Source: Gammaproteobacteria bacterium UBA6724 (GTDB lineage: Bacteria > Pseudomonadota > Gammaproteobacteria > Pseudomonadales > Azotimanducaceae). Taken from it: DNA of 22,495 nt. The DNA lies in contig DKIG01000045.1 of the NCBI GenBank assembly GCA_002454165.1, forward strand, positions 1-22,495, read 5' to 3'. Below the pieces are notes generated by a model. That model was not told the DNA's origin, did not search any database, and saw only the letters and a list, made by a program, of their open reading frames with translations. A program made the position numbers and the translations under genes. Shown piece after piece: positions 7,586 through 14,538 of the stretch. Each line of letters starts with the position of its first letter. Position 1 is the stretch's first letter.

Positions 7586-9383
7586 TGCGGCTGTCGTCCC
7601 TTTCTGGATAATCTTGATGAAAGGCTTCCCAGTAGGACGCCACTAGGTCCCGCATCTCACGACGAAGCAGAAAAATCGTGGCCAGATTAGGCAGGGTCAT
7701 CAGCGCAATAGTAATCGCAGAGATAAGCCAAATCAGTGAGGTGTCGGCAATGGCAGCAACAAAGAAACCAATCACATAAACAATCTTGTACGGCATGACT
7801 GACGAGAGTCCGAACAGATAGGTCATTGCCCGGTCGCCATAATAGAACCAGGCGACCGTCGTGGTAAAAGCAAAGAGTAGCAGACCGATGGTTACTATGT
7901 AGCCGCCATAATCACCAAAAACACCGCGGGTAAATGCCTCCGTGGTCAAATCAACGGAATGAATCAGGGACTTGCCGACCACCCGCAAGGGCTCCTGCAA
8001 CGCGCCGTCAAGGATATTAATCTGCCCGGTATAGGGTTGATCCCCAGCAAAGAAGCGCACCTCCTCGGCGACCGAACGATTATGCAAGATGGTGTAGCCG
8101 CTCTGGGTAGCCAGGGGTTCAACCTCGGTAACATCCATCCCGGCAGGTGCGACAGGTGCAGCAGGTGTAGCAGGTGTAGCAGGTGTAGCAGGTGTAGCAG
8201 GTGTAAAAGGCTCCGCTATGCCATTGACAATACTGATCTCACCCGTAAAGCCAGTTATCGAAGTATCTGTCGGCGAGTTCAAATAGGCATAAAGCGTCTC
8301 CCGGTCGGCGGTCTTCTGATCATCGTAGTTACCAGCAATCACATCCATATCAAACCGTTGAAATTCATTCAGATGCTTGTCTGTCCAGACCCCGGAAGAC
8401 AAGATGACGAGCCCGGTCAGAGTGCAGATCACAATGGTGTCAATAAAAGGCTCCAAGAGGGACACCATGCCTTCAGACGCCGAATGCTTGGTCCTGGCGG
8501 CGGCATGGGCGATGGGCGCGCTACCCTGTCCCGCTTCATTTGAGAAGAGACCGCGATTTACACCACGATTGAATGCATAGACAAAGGTGGCACCCAGAAA
8601 CCCGCCGCTTGCCGCTGAACCGGTGAAGGCGTCTTGAAATACCAGCCCCAGCGAAGCGATCGTCTGGGGTAAATGAACAAGTATGACGCTAAGCGCACCC
8701 AGCACATAAAACACCGCCATAAAGGGCACGATTTTTTCCGCCACCTTCACGATCCTTTGGATGCCGCCGATAATGACCAGAGCGAGCAGTGATGCCAAAA
8801 AGGCACCGGATAACCATTCGGGGATACCAAAAGCTTGATTCAAGCCATTGGCGATATTGTTGCTCTGGGGCAGGTTGCCTGTACCGAAGGAGCTAATCAC
8901 CGTCGCCACTGCAAAAAAAACAGCCAGCCATTTCATGTTCAGCCGCCGCTCCATCACATACATAGGACCACCGACTATGTGCCCATCCCGGTCCGTTTGT
9001 CGGTACTTATGGGATAGAGAAACCTCCACAAACTTAGTCGTCATCCCGAAGAATGCCGTCATCCACATCCAGAAGAGCGCGGCCGGACCACCGAGATAAA
9101 GTGCCAGGGCAACACCGCCGATATTACCGGTGCCCACTGTGCCAGATATGGCGGTTGTCAATGCCTGGAAATGCGTGGCGTCACCCTTCGCGCTCTTGTC
9201 GCTGTAATCACCCCGGACAATACGAATGGCTTGCCTGAAGTACCTGATTTGAGGGAACTTCAAATAGATGGTGAAAAATACACCCACACCCAGGAGCAGG
9301 AAGGGAAAATAGAAAGCAGCACCCAGAAGAGAGTCGAGCAGATTAAGAAAGTCCGTCAATAGGGCAAGCCAATTCTCTTGCAT
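7575..9383 (-). CDS. AGCS-family sodium/alanine (amino acid) symporter with a long loop insertion
   Basis: This is an inner-membrane sodium-coupled amino-acid symporter of the alanine/glycine:cation (AGCS) family. Family motifs GTVGTGNIGGVA (about 81-92) and SNEAGQGSAPIAHAAA (about 281-296) are both present, with about ten hydrophobic segments. At 602 residues it is longer than the usual 450-550. The excess is a hydrophilic stretch of about 150 residues (roughly 333-485) between two membrane segments. It contains a Thr-Pro-Ala repeat at about 394-408. Membrane segments resume at about 492. The start has TAGGAA just upstream of the ATG. It is the first gene before the PreP-like peptidase and overlaps it. 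Alanine, glycine or a related amino acid is the likely substrate; the exact one cannot be read from sequence. Confidence 0.92.
   Translation of the reverse strand: MQENWLALLTDFLNLLDSLLGAAFYFPFLLLGVGVFFTIYLKFPQIRYFRQAIRIVRGDYSDKSAKGDATHFQALTTAISGTVGTGNIGGVALALYLGGPAALFWMWMTAFFGMTTKFVEVSLSHKYRQTDRDGHIVGGPMYVMERRLNMKWLAVFFAVATVISSFGTGNLPQSNNIANGLNQAFGIPEWLSGAFLASLLALVIIGGIQRIVKVAEKIVPFMAVFYVLGALSVILVHLPQTIASLGLVFQDAFTGSAASGGFLGATFVYAFNRGVNRGLFSNEAGQGSAPIAHAAARTKHSASEGMVSLLEPFIDTIVICTLTGLVILSSGVWTDKHLNEFQRFDMDVIAGNYDDQKTADRETLYAYLNSPTDTSITGFTGEISIVNGIAEPFTPATPATPATPATPAAPVAPAGMDVTEVEPLATQSGYTILHNRSVAEEVRFFAGDQPYTGQINILDGALQEPLRVVGKSLIHSVDLTTEAFTRGVFGDYGGYIVTIGLLLFAFTTTVAWFYYGDRAMTYLFGLSSVMPYKIVYVIGFFVAAIADTSLIWLISAITIALMTLPNLATIFLLRREMRDLVASYWEAFHQDYPERDDSRNER
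8143..8205. repeat. 9-bp tandem repeat coding for Thr-Pro-Ala in the symporter loop
   Basis: GCAGGTGTA occurs five times exactly at 8161-8205, preceded by two diverged copies at 8143-8160. The unit is in frame and encodes Thr-Pro-Ala on the minus strand, so gain or loss of copies would only change linker length. Confidence 0.95.
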
Positions 9384-9436
9384 TCTATGTTCCTAGTGCT
9401 TCATCTGTCATGGTTCCAGGTATAATAGGCTAGGGC

Positions 9437-9453
9437 GCGCGCCGAAGGCGCAC
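9437..9453 (-). terminator. Possible hairpin between gor and the symporter gene
   Basis: Read on the minus strand, GTGCGCC-TTC-GGCGCGC can form a 7-pair stem, including one G-U pair, with a three-base loop. It lies between the end of the glutathione reductase gene and the start of the symporter gene. No T-run follows, so termination is only a possibility. Confidence 0.35.
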
Positions 9454-9479
9454 CTTATCAAAATTCCTTCCTGCTGTAT

Positions 9480-10871
9480 CTATACTGGGCTTGGGAGCGA
9501 CTTTGCAACCGGCTCTCTCAAAGTGACGAACTCCTCCGCCTGGGTCGGGTGTATGCCAACCGTTGCGTCAAACATGCTTTTGGTCACCCCCGCCTTCATG
9601 GCAATCGCAACGCCTTGAATAATCTCCCCGGCTTCCGAGCCCACCATGTGCACGCCCAGGACCCGGTCAGTCTGCTGGTCCACAATCAGTTTCATCAGGC
9701 ATTTTTCATCACTGCCACTGAGGCTGTGTTTCATGGGTTTGAAGTGGCTACGGTAGATAGCCAGGTCATCATGGCTTGCTCTCGCCTCGTCTTCCGTCAA
9801 GCCCACTGCCCCTATGTTGGGTTGACAAAAAACCGCCGTGGCTATGTTGTCGTAATCCATTACCTGTCGCTCAGCCTTGAATTGGGTAGTCGCAAAACAC
9901 ATGGCTTCGGCAATCGCTACGGGCGTCAATTGAATGCGGTCCGTCACATCGCCGAGCGCAAAGATGTTCGCCTGGCTGCTTCTGTATTCCTCATCCACAA
10001 TGATCGCGCCATTGTCCCGACACTTCACGGCGACCTTCTCAAGACCAATGTCGGCAACCGCTGGTGCCCTGCCGGTGGCGTAAAGGACGAGATCTGTTTC
10101 CAGGGTCTGTCCGTCTTCAAACTGGACTTGCAAGGCGCCATCATTCATCGGGTCAATCCGCCGCACCTGGCTATTAAACCTCAGGTCAATGCCCTTCTTG
10201 TGCAGTTCGTCCTGCACCATTTTCCTGACATCAATATCAAAGCGACGAAGAAACAACTCGCCCCGGTATGACAGTTGGGTATCTACCCCCAGTCCCTTGA
10301 AGATGCCAGCAAACTCAACCGCAATATAACCACCGCCGACCACCAAGCAACGGCGCGGCAAGGCATCAAGAAAGAAGGCTTCGTTAGAAGTAATGACATG
10401 CTCAGAGCCCGGGAAGTCAGGGACGGTTGGCAAGCCGCCAGTGGCAATCAATATCTTCTCGGTTGACAGGAGATTGCCATTAACCGACAGATGATGCGCA
10501 TCTACAATCCTCGCCCGGGCGTCAAAATGAGTTACCCCGGCATCGTCCAGCAACTTTTTGTAAACACCATTGAGTCTACTGATTTCCGTGTTTTTGTTAG
10601 CCAGGAGTTGATGCCAGGTGAAGTCCGGTCTTGCCCTGCCCCAACCGAAACCCTCGGCCTGGGCAAATTCTTCTGAAAATTGTGCGGCATAGACAAACAA
10701 CTTCTTGGGGATACAACCCACATTGACGCAGGTGCCGCCCATGTATTTCTCTTCCGCAGTGGCGACCCGGGCACCATATTGTGCGCTCATTCGAGCAGCG
10801 CGTACTCCACCTGAGCCAACTCCCATTACAAACAAGTCAAAATCGTAGTCTGATTTTCTGTTCTCTGGCAT
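9480..10871 (-). CDS. gor: Glutathione-disulfide reductase
   Basis: This FAD flavoenzyme reduces oxidised glutathione with NADPH in the cytoplasm. The FAD-binding glycine motif GVGSGGVRAAR is at about 17-27. The redox-active disulfide lies in GGTCVNVGCIPKKL (Cys48 and Cys53). The second Rossmann motif VVGGGYIAVEF is followed by SYRGELFLRRFD, whose arginines fit NADPH rather than NADH use. The C-terminal HPTQAEEF (His441 and Glu446) is the catalytic base pair of glutathione reductases. The length of 463 residues is normal. No clear ribosome binding site precedes the ATG. A duplicated sequence, TGTCCTTAACT, sits about 20-45 nt upstream. It is divergent from the NamZ-like gene and separated by 96 nt from the symporter gene downstream. 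Confidence 0.95.
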   Translation of the reverse strand: MPENRKSDYDFDLFVMGVGSGGVRAARMSAQYGARVATAEEKYMGGTCVNVGCIPKKLFVYAAQFSEEFAQAEGFGWGRARPDFTWHQLLANKNTEISRLNGVYKKLLDDAGVTHFDARARIVDAHHLSVNGNLLSTEKILIATGGLPTVPDFPGSEHVITSNEAFFLDALPRRCLVVGGGYIAVEFAGIFKGLGVDTQLSYRGELFLRRFDIDVRKMVQDELHKKGIDLRFNSQVRRIDPMNDGALQVQFEDGQTLETDLVLYATGRAPAVADIGLEKVAVKCRDNGAIIVDEEYRSSQANIFALGDVTDRIQLTPVAIAEAMCFATTQFKAERQVMDYDNIATAVFCQPNIGAVGLTEDEARASHDDLAIYRSHFKPMKHSLSGSDEKCLMKLIVDQQTDRVLGVHMVGSEAGEIIQGVAIAMKAGVTKSMFDATVGIHPTQAEEFVTLREPVAKSLPSPV

Positions 10872-10890
10872 GCTTTGATCTGACGCTGGT

Positions 10891-10923
10891 TGTCCTTAAC
10901 TAGGTGTCCTTAACTTCTTGTCC
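10891..10923. repeat. 14-nt imperfect tandem repeat upstream of gor
   Basis: TGTCCTTAACT occurs at 10891-10901 and 10905-10915, with a partial third TTGTCC at 10918-10923. It lies in the 99-nt divergent gap between gor and the NamZ-like gene. Confidence 0.8.
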
Positions 10924-10970
10924 ATAAAGAGTGTACCCTGATCCACCGACAGGTTGCTGAACAAAATCAC

Positions 10971-12203
10971 ATGACCTTCCAATTTGGTATTGATCAGTTG
11001 CTTCTTGATGCAGCGGCTGTCAGGAAATTACAAACCAGCCGGGTTGCCCTCGTTGCTCACCCAAGCTCAGTGACCATCTCAAATCAACATTCCATTGATG
11101 CGCTCGTGGCGGCAGGTTGCAAGTTGGTGCGCGCCTTTGGTCCCCAACATGGTCTGCGGGGCGACCGACAGGACAACATGATGGAGTCGGACGATTATCT
11201 GGATACACAACATCAACTGCCGGTCATCAGTCTCTATGGCAAGAACAGATATCCGACTCCCGCCATGCTGGATGATTTGGATTTGGTGCTGTTTGATCTA
11301 CAGGATATTGGCTGCCGCATTTACACCTATATCACAACCCTCTGTTACTTCGTTGCTGCTTGCCGCCAAGCAGGAGTTGAACTCTGGGTACTTGACCGCC
11401 CCAATCCGGCTGGACGACCGATAGACGGACTGTATCTTGAAGCCGGGCAGGAAAGTTTCGTTGGTTGCGCGCCTATCCCGGTCCGCCACGGTTTGACGAC
11501 CGGTGAACTCGCTGGCTTTTTCCGTGGCGATGAAAACCCGACTGAGAGTCTGCGAGTCATCAAGATGGCAGACTACGACCCCGATGCTGGCCCCGGCTTT
11601 GGCTGGCCAGTGATGACACGCCCCTGGGTCAACCCCAGTCCCAATGCAAGCAGTCTGAACATGGCAAGATGCTTTCCTGGGACGGTGCTCCTTGAAGGCA
11701 CCAATCTGTCTGAGGGTCGCGGCACAACTACCCCGCTGGAAGTGATCGGTGCGCCTGATCTTAATTTGTCTGACCTGTTCATGGCGACCATTGATAAAAA
11801 GAAGGCACCAACCGGCGCTAATCCGCTCGGCTCCTGGGCCGACGGCGTCTGGCTCCGGGAATGCTTTTTTACGCCGACCTTCCACAAGCATCAGGGAGAA
11901 GTCTGTGCTGGCATCCAGTTTCATACGGACTATCCCGGCTATGCCCATCACGCCTTCAAACCTTATCGGCTCCTGGCGGGCATGTTAAAATTGATTAGGA
12001 TGCACCGGGAGGACTATCCCCTCTGGCGACATCATGCCTATGAATACGAATTTGAGCGCACCCCTATTGATGTCATTAACGGTGGTCCCGGTCTGCGAGA
12101 ATGGGTGGATGATCCCAACGCCAGTTTTGAGGACCTGAACGACAGACTGACAAAAGCCGAGACACAATGGCAGGAAGAGAGGGCGCCCTTCCTCATATAT
12201 TAA
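10971..12203 (+). CDS. NamZ/YbbC family protein (DUF1343), putative exo-beta-N-acetylmuramidase
   Basis: This 410-residue protein belongs to the DUF1343 family, whose characterised Bacillus member YbbC/NamZ is an exo-acting beta-N-acetylmuramidase that removes MurNAc from peptidoglycan fragments. Conserved stretches visible include FGPQHGLRGD (about 56-65), VLFDLQDIGCRIYTYI (about 105-120), VLDRPNP (about 140) and LLEGTNLSEGRGT near residue 245. No signal peptide is seen at the start (MTFQFGIDQLL), whereas NamZ in Bacillus is secreted, so a cytoplasmic role on recovered muropeptides is plausible. No other wall-recycling gene is adjacent. The ribosome binding site is weak. The stop codon lies in a set of tandem repeats that fills the gap to the next gene. 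Confidence 0.88.
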   Translation: MTFQFGIDQLLLDAAAVRKLQTSRVALVAHPSSVTISNQHSIDALVAAGCKLVRAFGPQHGLRGDRQDNMMESDDYLDTQHQLPVISLYGKNRYPTPAMLDDLDLVLFDLQDIGCRIYTYITTLCYFVAACRQAGVELWVLDRPNPAGRPIDGLYLEAGQESFVGCAPIPVRHGLTTGELAGFFRGDENPTESLRVIKMADYDPDAGPGFGWPVMTRPWVNPSPNASSLNMARCFPGTVLLEGTNLSEGRGTTTPLEVIGAPDLNLSDLFMATIDKKKAPTGANPLGSWADGVWLRECFFTPTFHKHQGEVCAGIQFHTDYPGYAHHAFKPYRLLAGMLKLIRMHREDYPLWRHHAYEYEFERTPIDVINGGPGLREWVDDPNASFEDLNDRLTKAETQWQEERAPFLIY

Positions 12204-12260
12204 GAGTCATATATTAAGACTTATCTTTTAAGACTTATCTATTAAGAGCCTTGTATTAAC
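12194..12260. repeat. 14-15-nt imperfect tandem repeat over the NamZ-like stop codon
   Basis: Four full units and one partial unit lie head to tail: CATATATTAAGAGT (12194), CATATATTAAGACTT (12208), ATCTTTTAAGACTT (12223), ATCTATTAAGAGCC (12237) and TTGTATTAAC (12251). The four full units each contain TTAAGA or TTTTAAGA. The first unit contains the TAA stop of the NamZ-like gene at 12201-12203. The array fills most of the gap to the dehydrogenase gene. Confidence 0.9.
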
Positions 12261-12275
12261 ATCAGGTCATCTGAC

Positions 12276-13394
12276 ATGAGCAGCCTTTACAAGATCGCCA
12301 TATTGCCGGGAGATGCTATAGGTCCGGAAATCATGGCACAGGCAGTGCGAGTCTTCGGTGTAATAGAGGCGCATAGAGACCTCAGCTTTGAACTGACCGA
12401 AGCACCCTTTGGTGCCGCCGCCTACTTTGCCGAAGGCAAGGCATTCCCAGAGAGGACCAAAGCCATCTGTGACGCCGCAGATGCCATCCTCAAGGGTCCG
12501 GTAGGCTTGTCCTTTGAAGAATCACAGAAAATACCCCTTGCCGAGCAGCCAGAGAGGGGTGCCATACTGCCCCTCCGTGCCAGATACAATACCTTTGCAA
12601 ACTTTCGTCCGGTCTGTCTGAGCCGAGGCATGGCGCACTTTTCCCCCCTGAAACCGACAATCATCAAGGATGGCATTGACATACTCTTGATTAGGGAGCT
12701 GGTCGGGGGGCTTTACTTCGGCAAGAAGGAACGAGGCACGGACACAGCGGGCAAGCGATATGTCCATGAGTTGCTGGAATATACGGAAGACCAGGTGCGA
12801 CAAGTATTGCTAGTTGCCTTTGAGCAGGCGCGGCAACGCAAGCAACGCCTACACAATATCCACAAGAGCAATGTGCTGATGTCGAGCGTCCTCTGGAACG
12901 AAGTGCTGGATGAGGTACACCGGGACTATCAAGATGTGGAAGTTATCCCGCTATTGGTAGATGCCGCCGCCACCGCCCTTTGCCTGAACCCCGGACAGTT
13001 TGATGTCATGGTGATGGAGAATATGTTTGGCGATATTTTGAGTGACCAGTGCGGAGGCATCCTCGGCTCACTCGGACTCATGCCCTCAGCCTGCGTTGGT
13101 CCGGAGAAGGCATACTACGAACCCTCCCACGGCTCGGCACCGGATATTGCCGGGAAGAATATCGCCAATCCCTATGCCATGATTGGCTCGGTAGCCATGA
13201 TGCTGGAGATGAGTTTCGCCATGAATAAAGAAGCCAAGTTAGTATGGGATGCCATGCAGGGCGTATTTGCGGATGGTTACTCAACGCCAGATCTGGCGGC
13301 TTCAAGCGATGCAATGCAAGTGGTGTCAACAGAAGAATTTGGGGACCGGGTAATCACCAGGCTGGATGCGGCACTGGCTGAGGCGAGCGCCTAG
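12276..13394 (+). CDS. Isocitrate/isopropylmalate dehydrogenase family protein (LeuB-like)
   Basis: This 372-residue NAD(P)-dependent beta-decarboxylating dehydrogenase is closest in pattern to 3-isopropylmalate dehydrogenase. Visible family features are ILPGDAIGPEI at the start, substrate-binding arginines in LRARYNTFANFRP (about 100-112), RELVGGLYFGKKE with the catalytic Tyr147, the catalytic Lys197, Asp229 in VDAAAT, MENMFGDILSDQ (about 247-258) and HGSAPDIAGKNIANPYA (about 285-301). Two things are unusual for LeuB. The block before the lysine reads NIHKSNVL instead of the common VDKANVL. The region GPVGLSFEESQKIP also departs from the usual GGPKW. No leuA, leuC or leuD lies nearby, so it may be a paralogue acting on another 2-hydroxy acid. 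Its TAG stop overlaps a stop codon on the opposite strand. Confidence 0.88.
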   Translation: MSSLYKIAILPGDAIGPEIMAQAVRVFGVIEAHRDLSFELTEAPFGAAAYFAEGKAFPERTKAICDAADAILKGPVGLSFEESQKIPLAEQPERGAILPLRARYNTFANFRPVCLSRGMAHFSPLKPTIIKDGIDILLIRELVGGLYFGKKERGTDTAGKRYVHELLEYTEDQVRQVLLVAFEQARQRKQRLHNIHKSNVLMSSVLWNEVLDEVHRDYQDVEVIPLLVDAAATALCLNPGQFDVMVMENMFGDILSDQCGGILGSLGLMPSACVGPEKAYYEPSHGSAPDIAGKNIANPYAMIGSVAMMLEMSFAMNKEAKLVWDAMQGVFADGYSTPDLAASSDAMQVVSTEEFGDRVITRLDAALAEASA

Positions 13395-13561
13395 GGCAAA
13401 AAATCCACCACGAAGCTGGATATCATCACCAGCATCGCCAGCCAGCCCCAGGCAACAAAGATCCACATGACTGGCGATTGTTTCGACAGGTCGCCCAGAA
13501 TATAAACTGCCGGGTCAACAAACAAAATCTTCAGCATGCCTTGGAACCGGTCACCAGCCAT
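13391..13561 (-). CDS. Small single-pass membrane protein, 56 residues, unknown function
   Basis: I do not recognise this protein. From the preferred ATG at 13561 it starts MAGDRFQGMLKILFVDPAV, has a short polar stretch (GDLSKQSP) and ends in one long hydrophobic segment (about residues 30-55: VMWIFVAWGWLAMLVMISSF) followed by VVDFLP. Three consecutive ATG codons (13567, 13564, 13561) follow GGAGG; the third has the best spacing (6 nt). The strong ribosome binding site, coherent membrane protein composition and exact tail-to-tail packing with the dehydrogenase gene support a real gene. Its TAG shares the palindrome CTAG at 13391-13394 with the TAG of the dehydrogenase. It could be a small envelope protein; no partner is evident. 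Confidence 0.65.
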   Translation of the reverse strand: MAGDRFQGMLKILFVDPAVYILGDLSKQSPVMWIFVAWGWLAMLVMISSFVVDFLP

Positions 13562-13567
13562 CATCAT

Positions 13568-13572
13568 CCTCC
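13568..13572 (-). promoter_or_regulatory. Shine-Dalgarno GGAGG before three consecutive ATG codons
   Basis: GGAGG on the minus strand is followed directly by ATGATGATG. The spacings to the three ATGs are 0, 3 and 6 nt, so the last ATG (13561) is the most likely start of the 56-residue membrane protein. Confidence 0.7.
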
Positions 13573-13648
13573 AGAGAAAGAGCACATTTTATAGGGGATT
13601 ATACCTAAATCCACACACCTGTTCCGCAGATGTCAATGATGGGGGTGG

Positions 13649-13763
13649 CGTCATCTCCCGGTCCGTCATCCCCCGGTCCGTCATTCCAGACCAGGCTGGA
13701 ATCCAGAATCTCAGACCGGCAACCCAGTGAGACCTGCGCGAGACGATGGGTTGACTGGATTCC
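13649..13763. repeat. Inverted-repeat (REP/MITE-like) element, copy 1
   Basis: A non-coding element occupies the 262-nt gap between the small membrane protein gene and the DUF3806 gene. A 15-nt tandem repeat, CGTCATCTCCCGGTC then CGTCATCCCCCGGTC then CGTCATTCC, starts at 13649. It is followed by the hairpin ATTCCAG-accagg-CTGGAAT (13683-13702), then by the inverted pair GGAATCCAG (13698-13706) and CTGGATTCC (13755-13763). The same words recur at the right end of the window, so this is a dispersed family. No open reading frame is carried. Apart from this element I see nothing in the gap. Confidence 0.8.
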
Positions 13764-13823
13764 AGCACTCAACTTCGCGCTCACCAGGGAGAGCTAGTAA
13801 TAGCATGTTAAAACAACGGGCTA

Positions 13824-14441
13824 TCATGGTGATTTAAACCTTATCCTGGCATCTTCTCTTGCCTTTATGGTTGCTATGTTCGCCGCTAAGTTGTCAAAGA
13901 TTTTGAGCAGATCAACATTTTCATTGAACTCTACCCGTTTGGAAAACAGGGTCACGGGAAATATATAATTGTCTGTTTTTTTATAGCGCAAGGCTTTGCT
14001 TATGCCCAGGTCATCCTGATAACTGACCCAGTGTAACGCAAATTCCTTGACCAGCAGATCACCAAAGACCATGCCCATGCCCTGCCAGGTCTGCACATCA
14101 CCCGGCTTGATGAACTTTTTGTCCACCAACATCTGTAGCGTCAACAGATCGCGTCTGTCTCCCCTGAGTTGCACCACCCCCAACTGTCTTGCCGCCAGCT
14201 CAGCAATCTTCTGCCGCCAGGTGCGCAACACATAGTTCTGAGCAATGGATAGTTCAGACACTTTTGTCTCGGTCTCTTCAATTTCAAACGCATACTCTGC
14301 GACTTCTTCTGCATTGAGTACTTCCAATCCGGATTCGGATGCCATCGCCTGAGCCGATATGCCGCCCAGGATCAACAGCAGCACCAGCCACCCTGCTATG
14401 TCCACCCTGCCGTACTGCTGTGCCACCAGTTGTTTTTGCAT
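13824..14441 (-). CDS. Secreted DUF3806 domain protein
   Basis: This 205-residue protein fits the DUF3806 family, which has no assigned function. A hydrophobic segment near residues 17-29 (GWLVLLLILGGIS) ending AQAMA-SES looks like a signal peptide, so the mature protein is probably periplasmic. The conserved part is GMGMVFGDLLVKEFALHWVSYQDDLG (about residues 120-146), then ALRYKKTDNYIFPVTLFSKRVEF, as in other members of the family. The N-terminal mature region is acidic and helical. It is transcribed away from the CTG-start gene. The ATG lies in CAAAAACAACTGG-type sequence with TCTGATG and GAGGAGAAAT upstream on the minus strand, giving an acceptable ribosome binding site. Confidence 0.82.
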   Translation of the reverse strand: MQKQLVAQQYGRVDIAGWLVLLLILGGISAQAMASESGLEVLNAEEVAEYAFEIEETETKVSELSIAQNYVLRTWRQKIAELAARQLGVVQLRGDRRDLLTLQMLVDKKFIKPGDVQTWQGMGMVFGDLLVKEFALHWVSYQDDLGISKALRYKKTDNYIFPVTLFSKRVEFNENVDLLKIFDNLAANIATIKAREDARIRFKSP

Positions 14442-14523
14442 CAGATTTCTCCTCGCAGTGTTTAAGGTAAAATCCCACTGGTGCTAAAATGCCCGTCCCG
14501 GCAAGTCCGGTCAATATCCTGTT

Positions 14524-14529
14524 AGGAGG
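14524..14529 (+). promoter_or_regulatory. Perfect Shine-Dalgarno AGGAGG that decides a CTG start
   Basis: AGGAGG is followed after 9 nt by CTG at 14539. The frame upstream is closed by TAA at 14485 and holds no ATG, GTG or TTG before the CTG. A 17-codon open frame starting at ATG 14489 ends with TGA at 14540-14542, overlapping the CTG as CTGA. Confidence 0.75.
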
Positions 14530-14538
14530 ACACCCGCG

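Noticed and set aside
8143..8205. CRISPR-like repeat array
   Set aside because: The units are 9 bp, contiguous and in frame with no spacers.
7959..8543. Plus-strand frame with repeated Arg-Cys-Ser, which looks like a cysteine-rich protein
   Set aside because: It is the antisense reading of the TPA repeat inside the well-supported symporter gene.
9549..10271. 240-codon plus-strand open frame
   Set aside because: It is antisense to glutathione reductase, which has all catalytic motifs; no motifs or ribosome binding site in the antisense reading.
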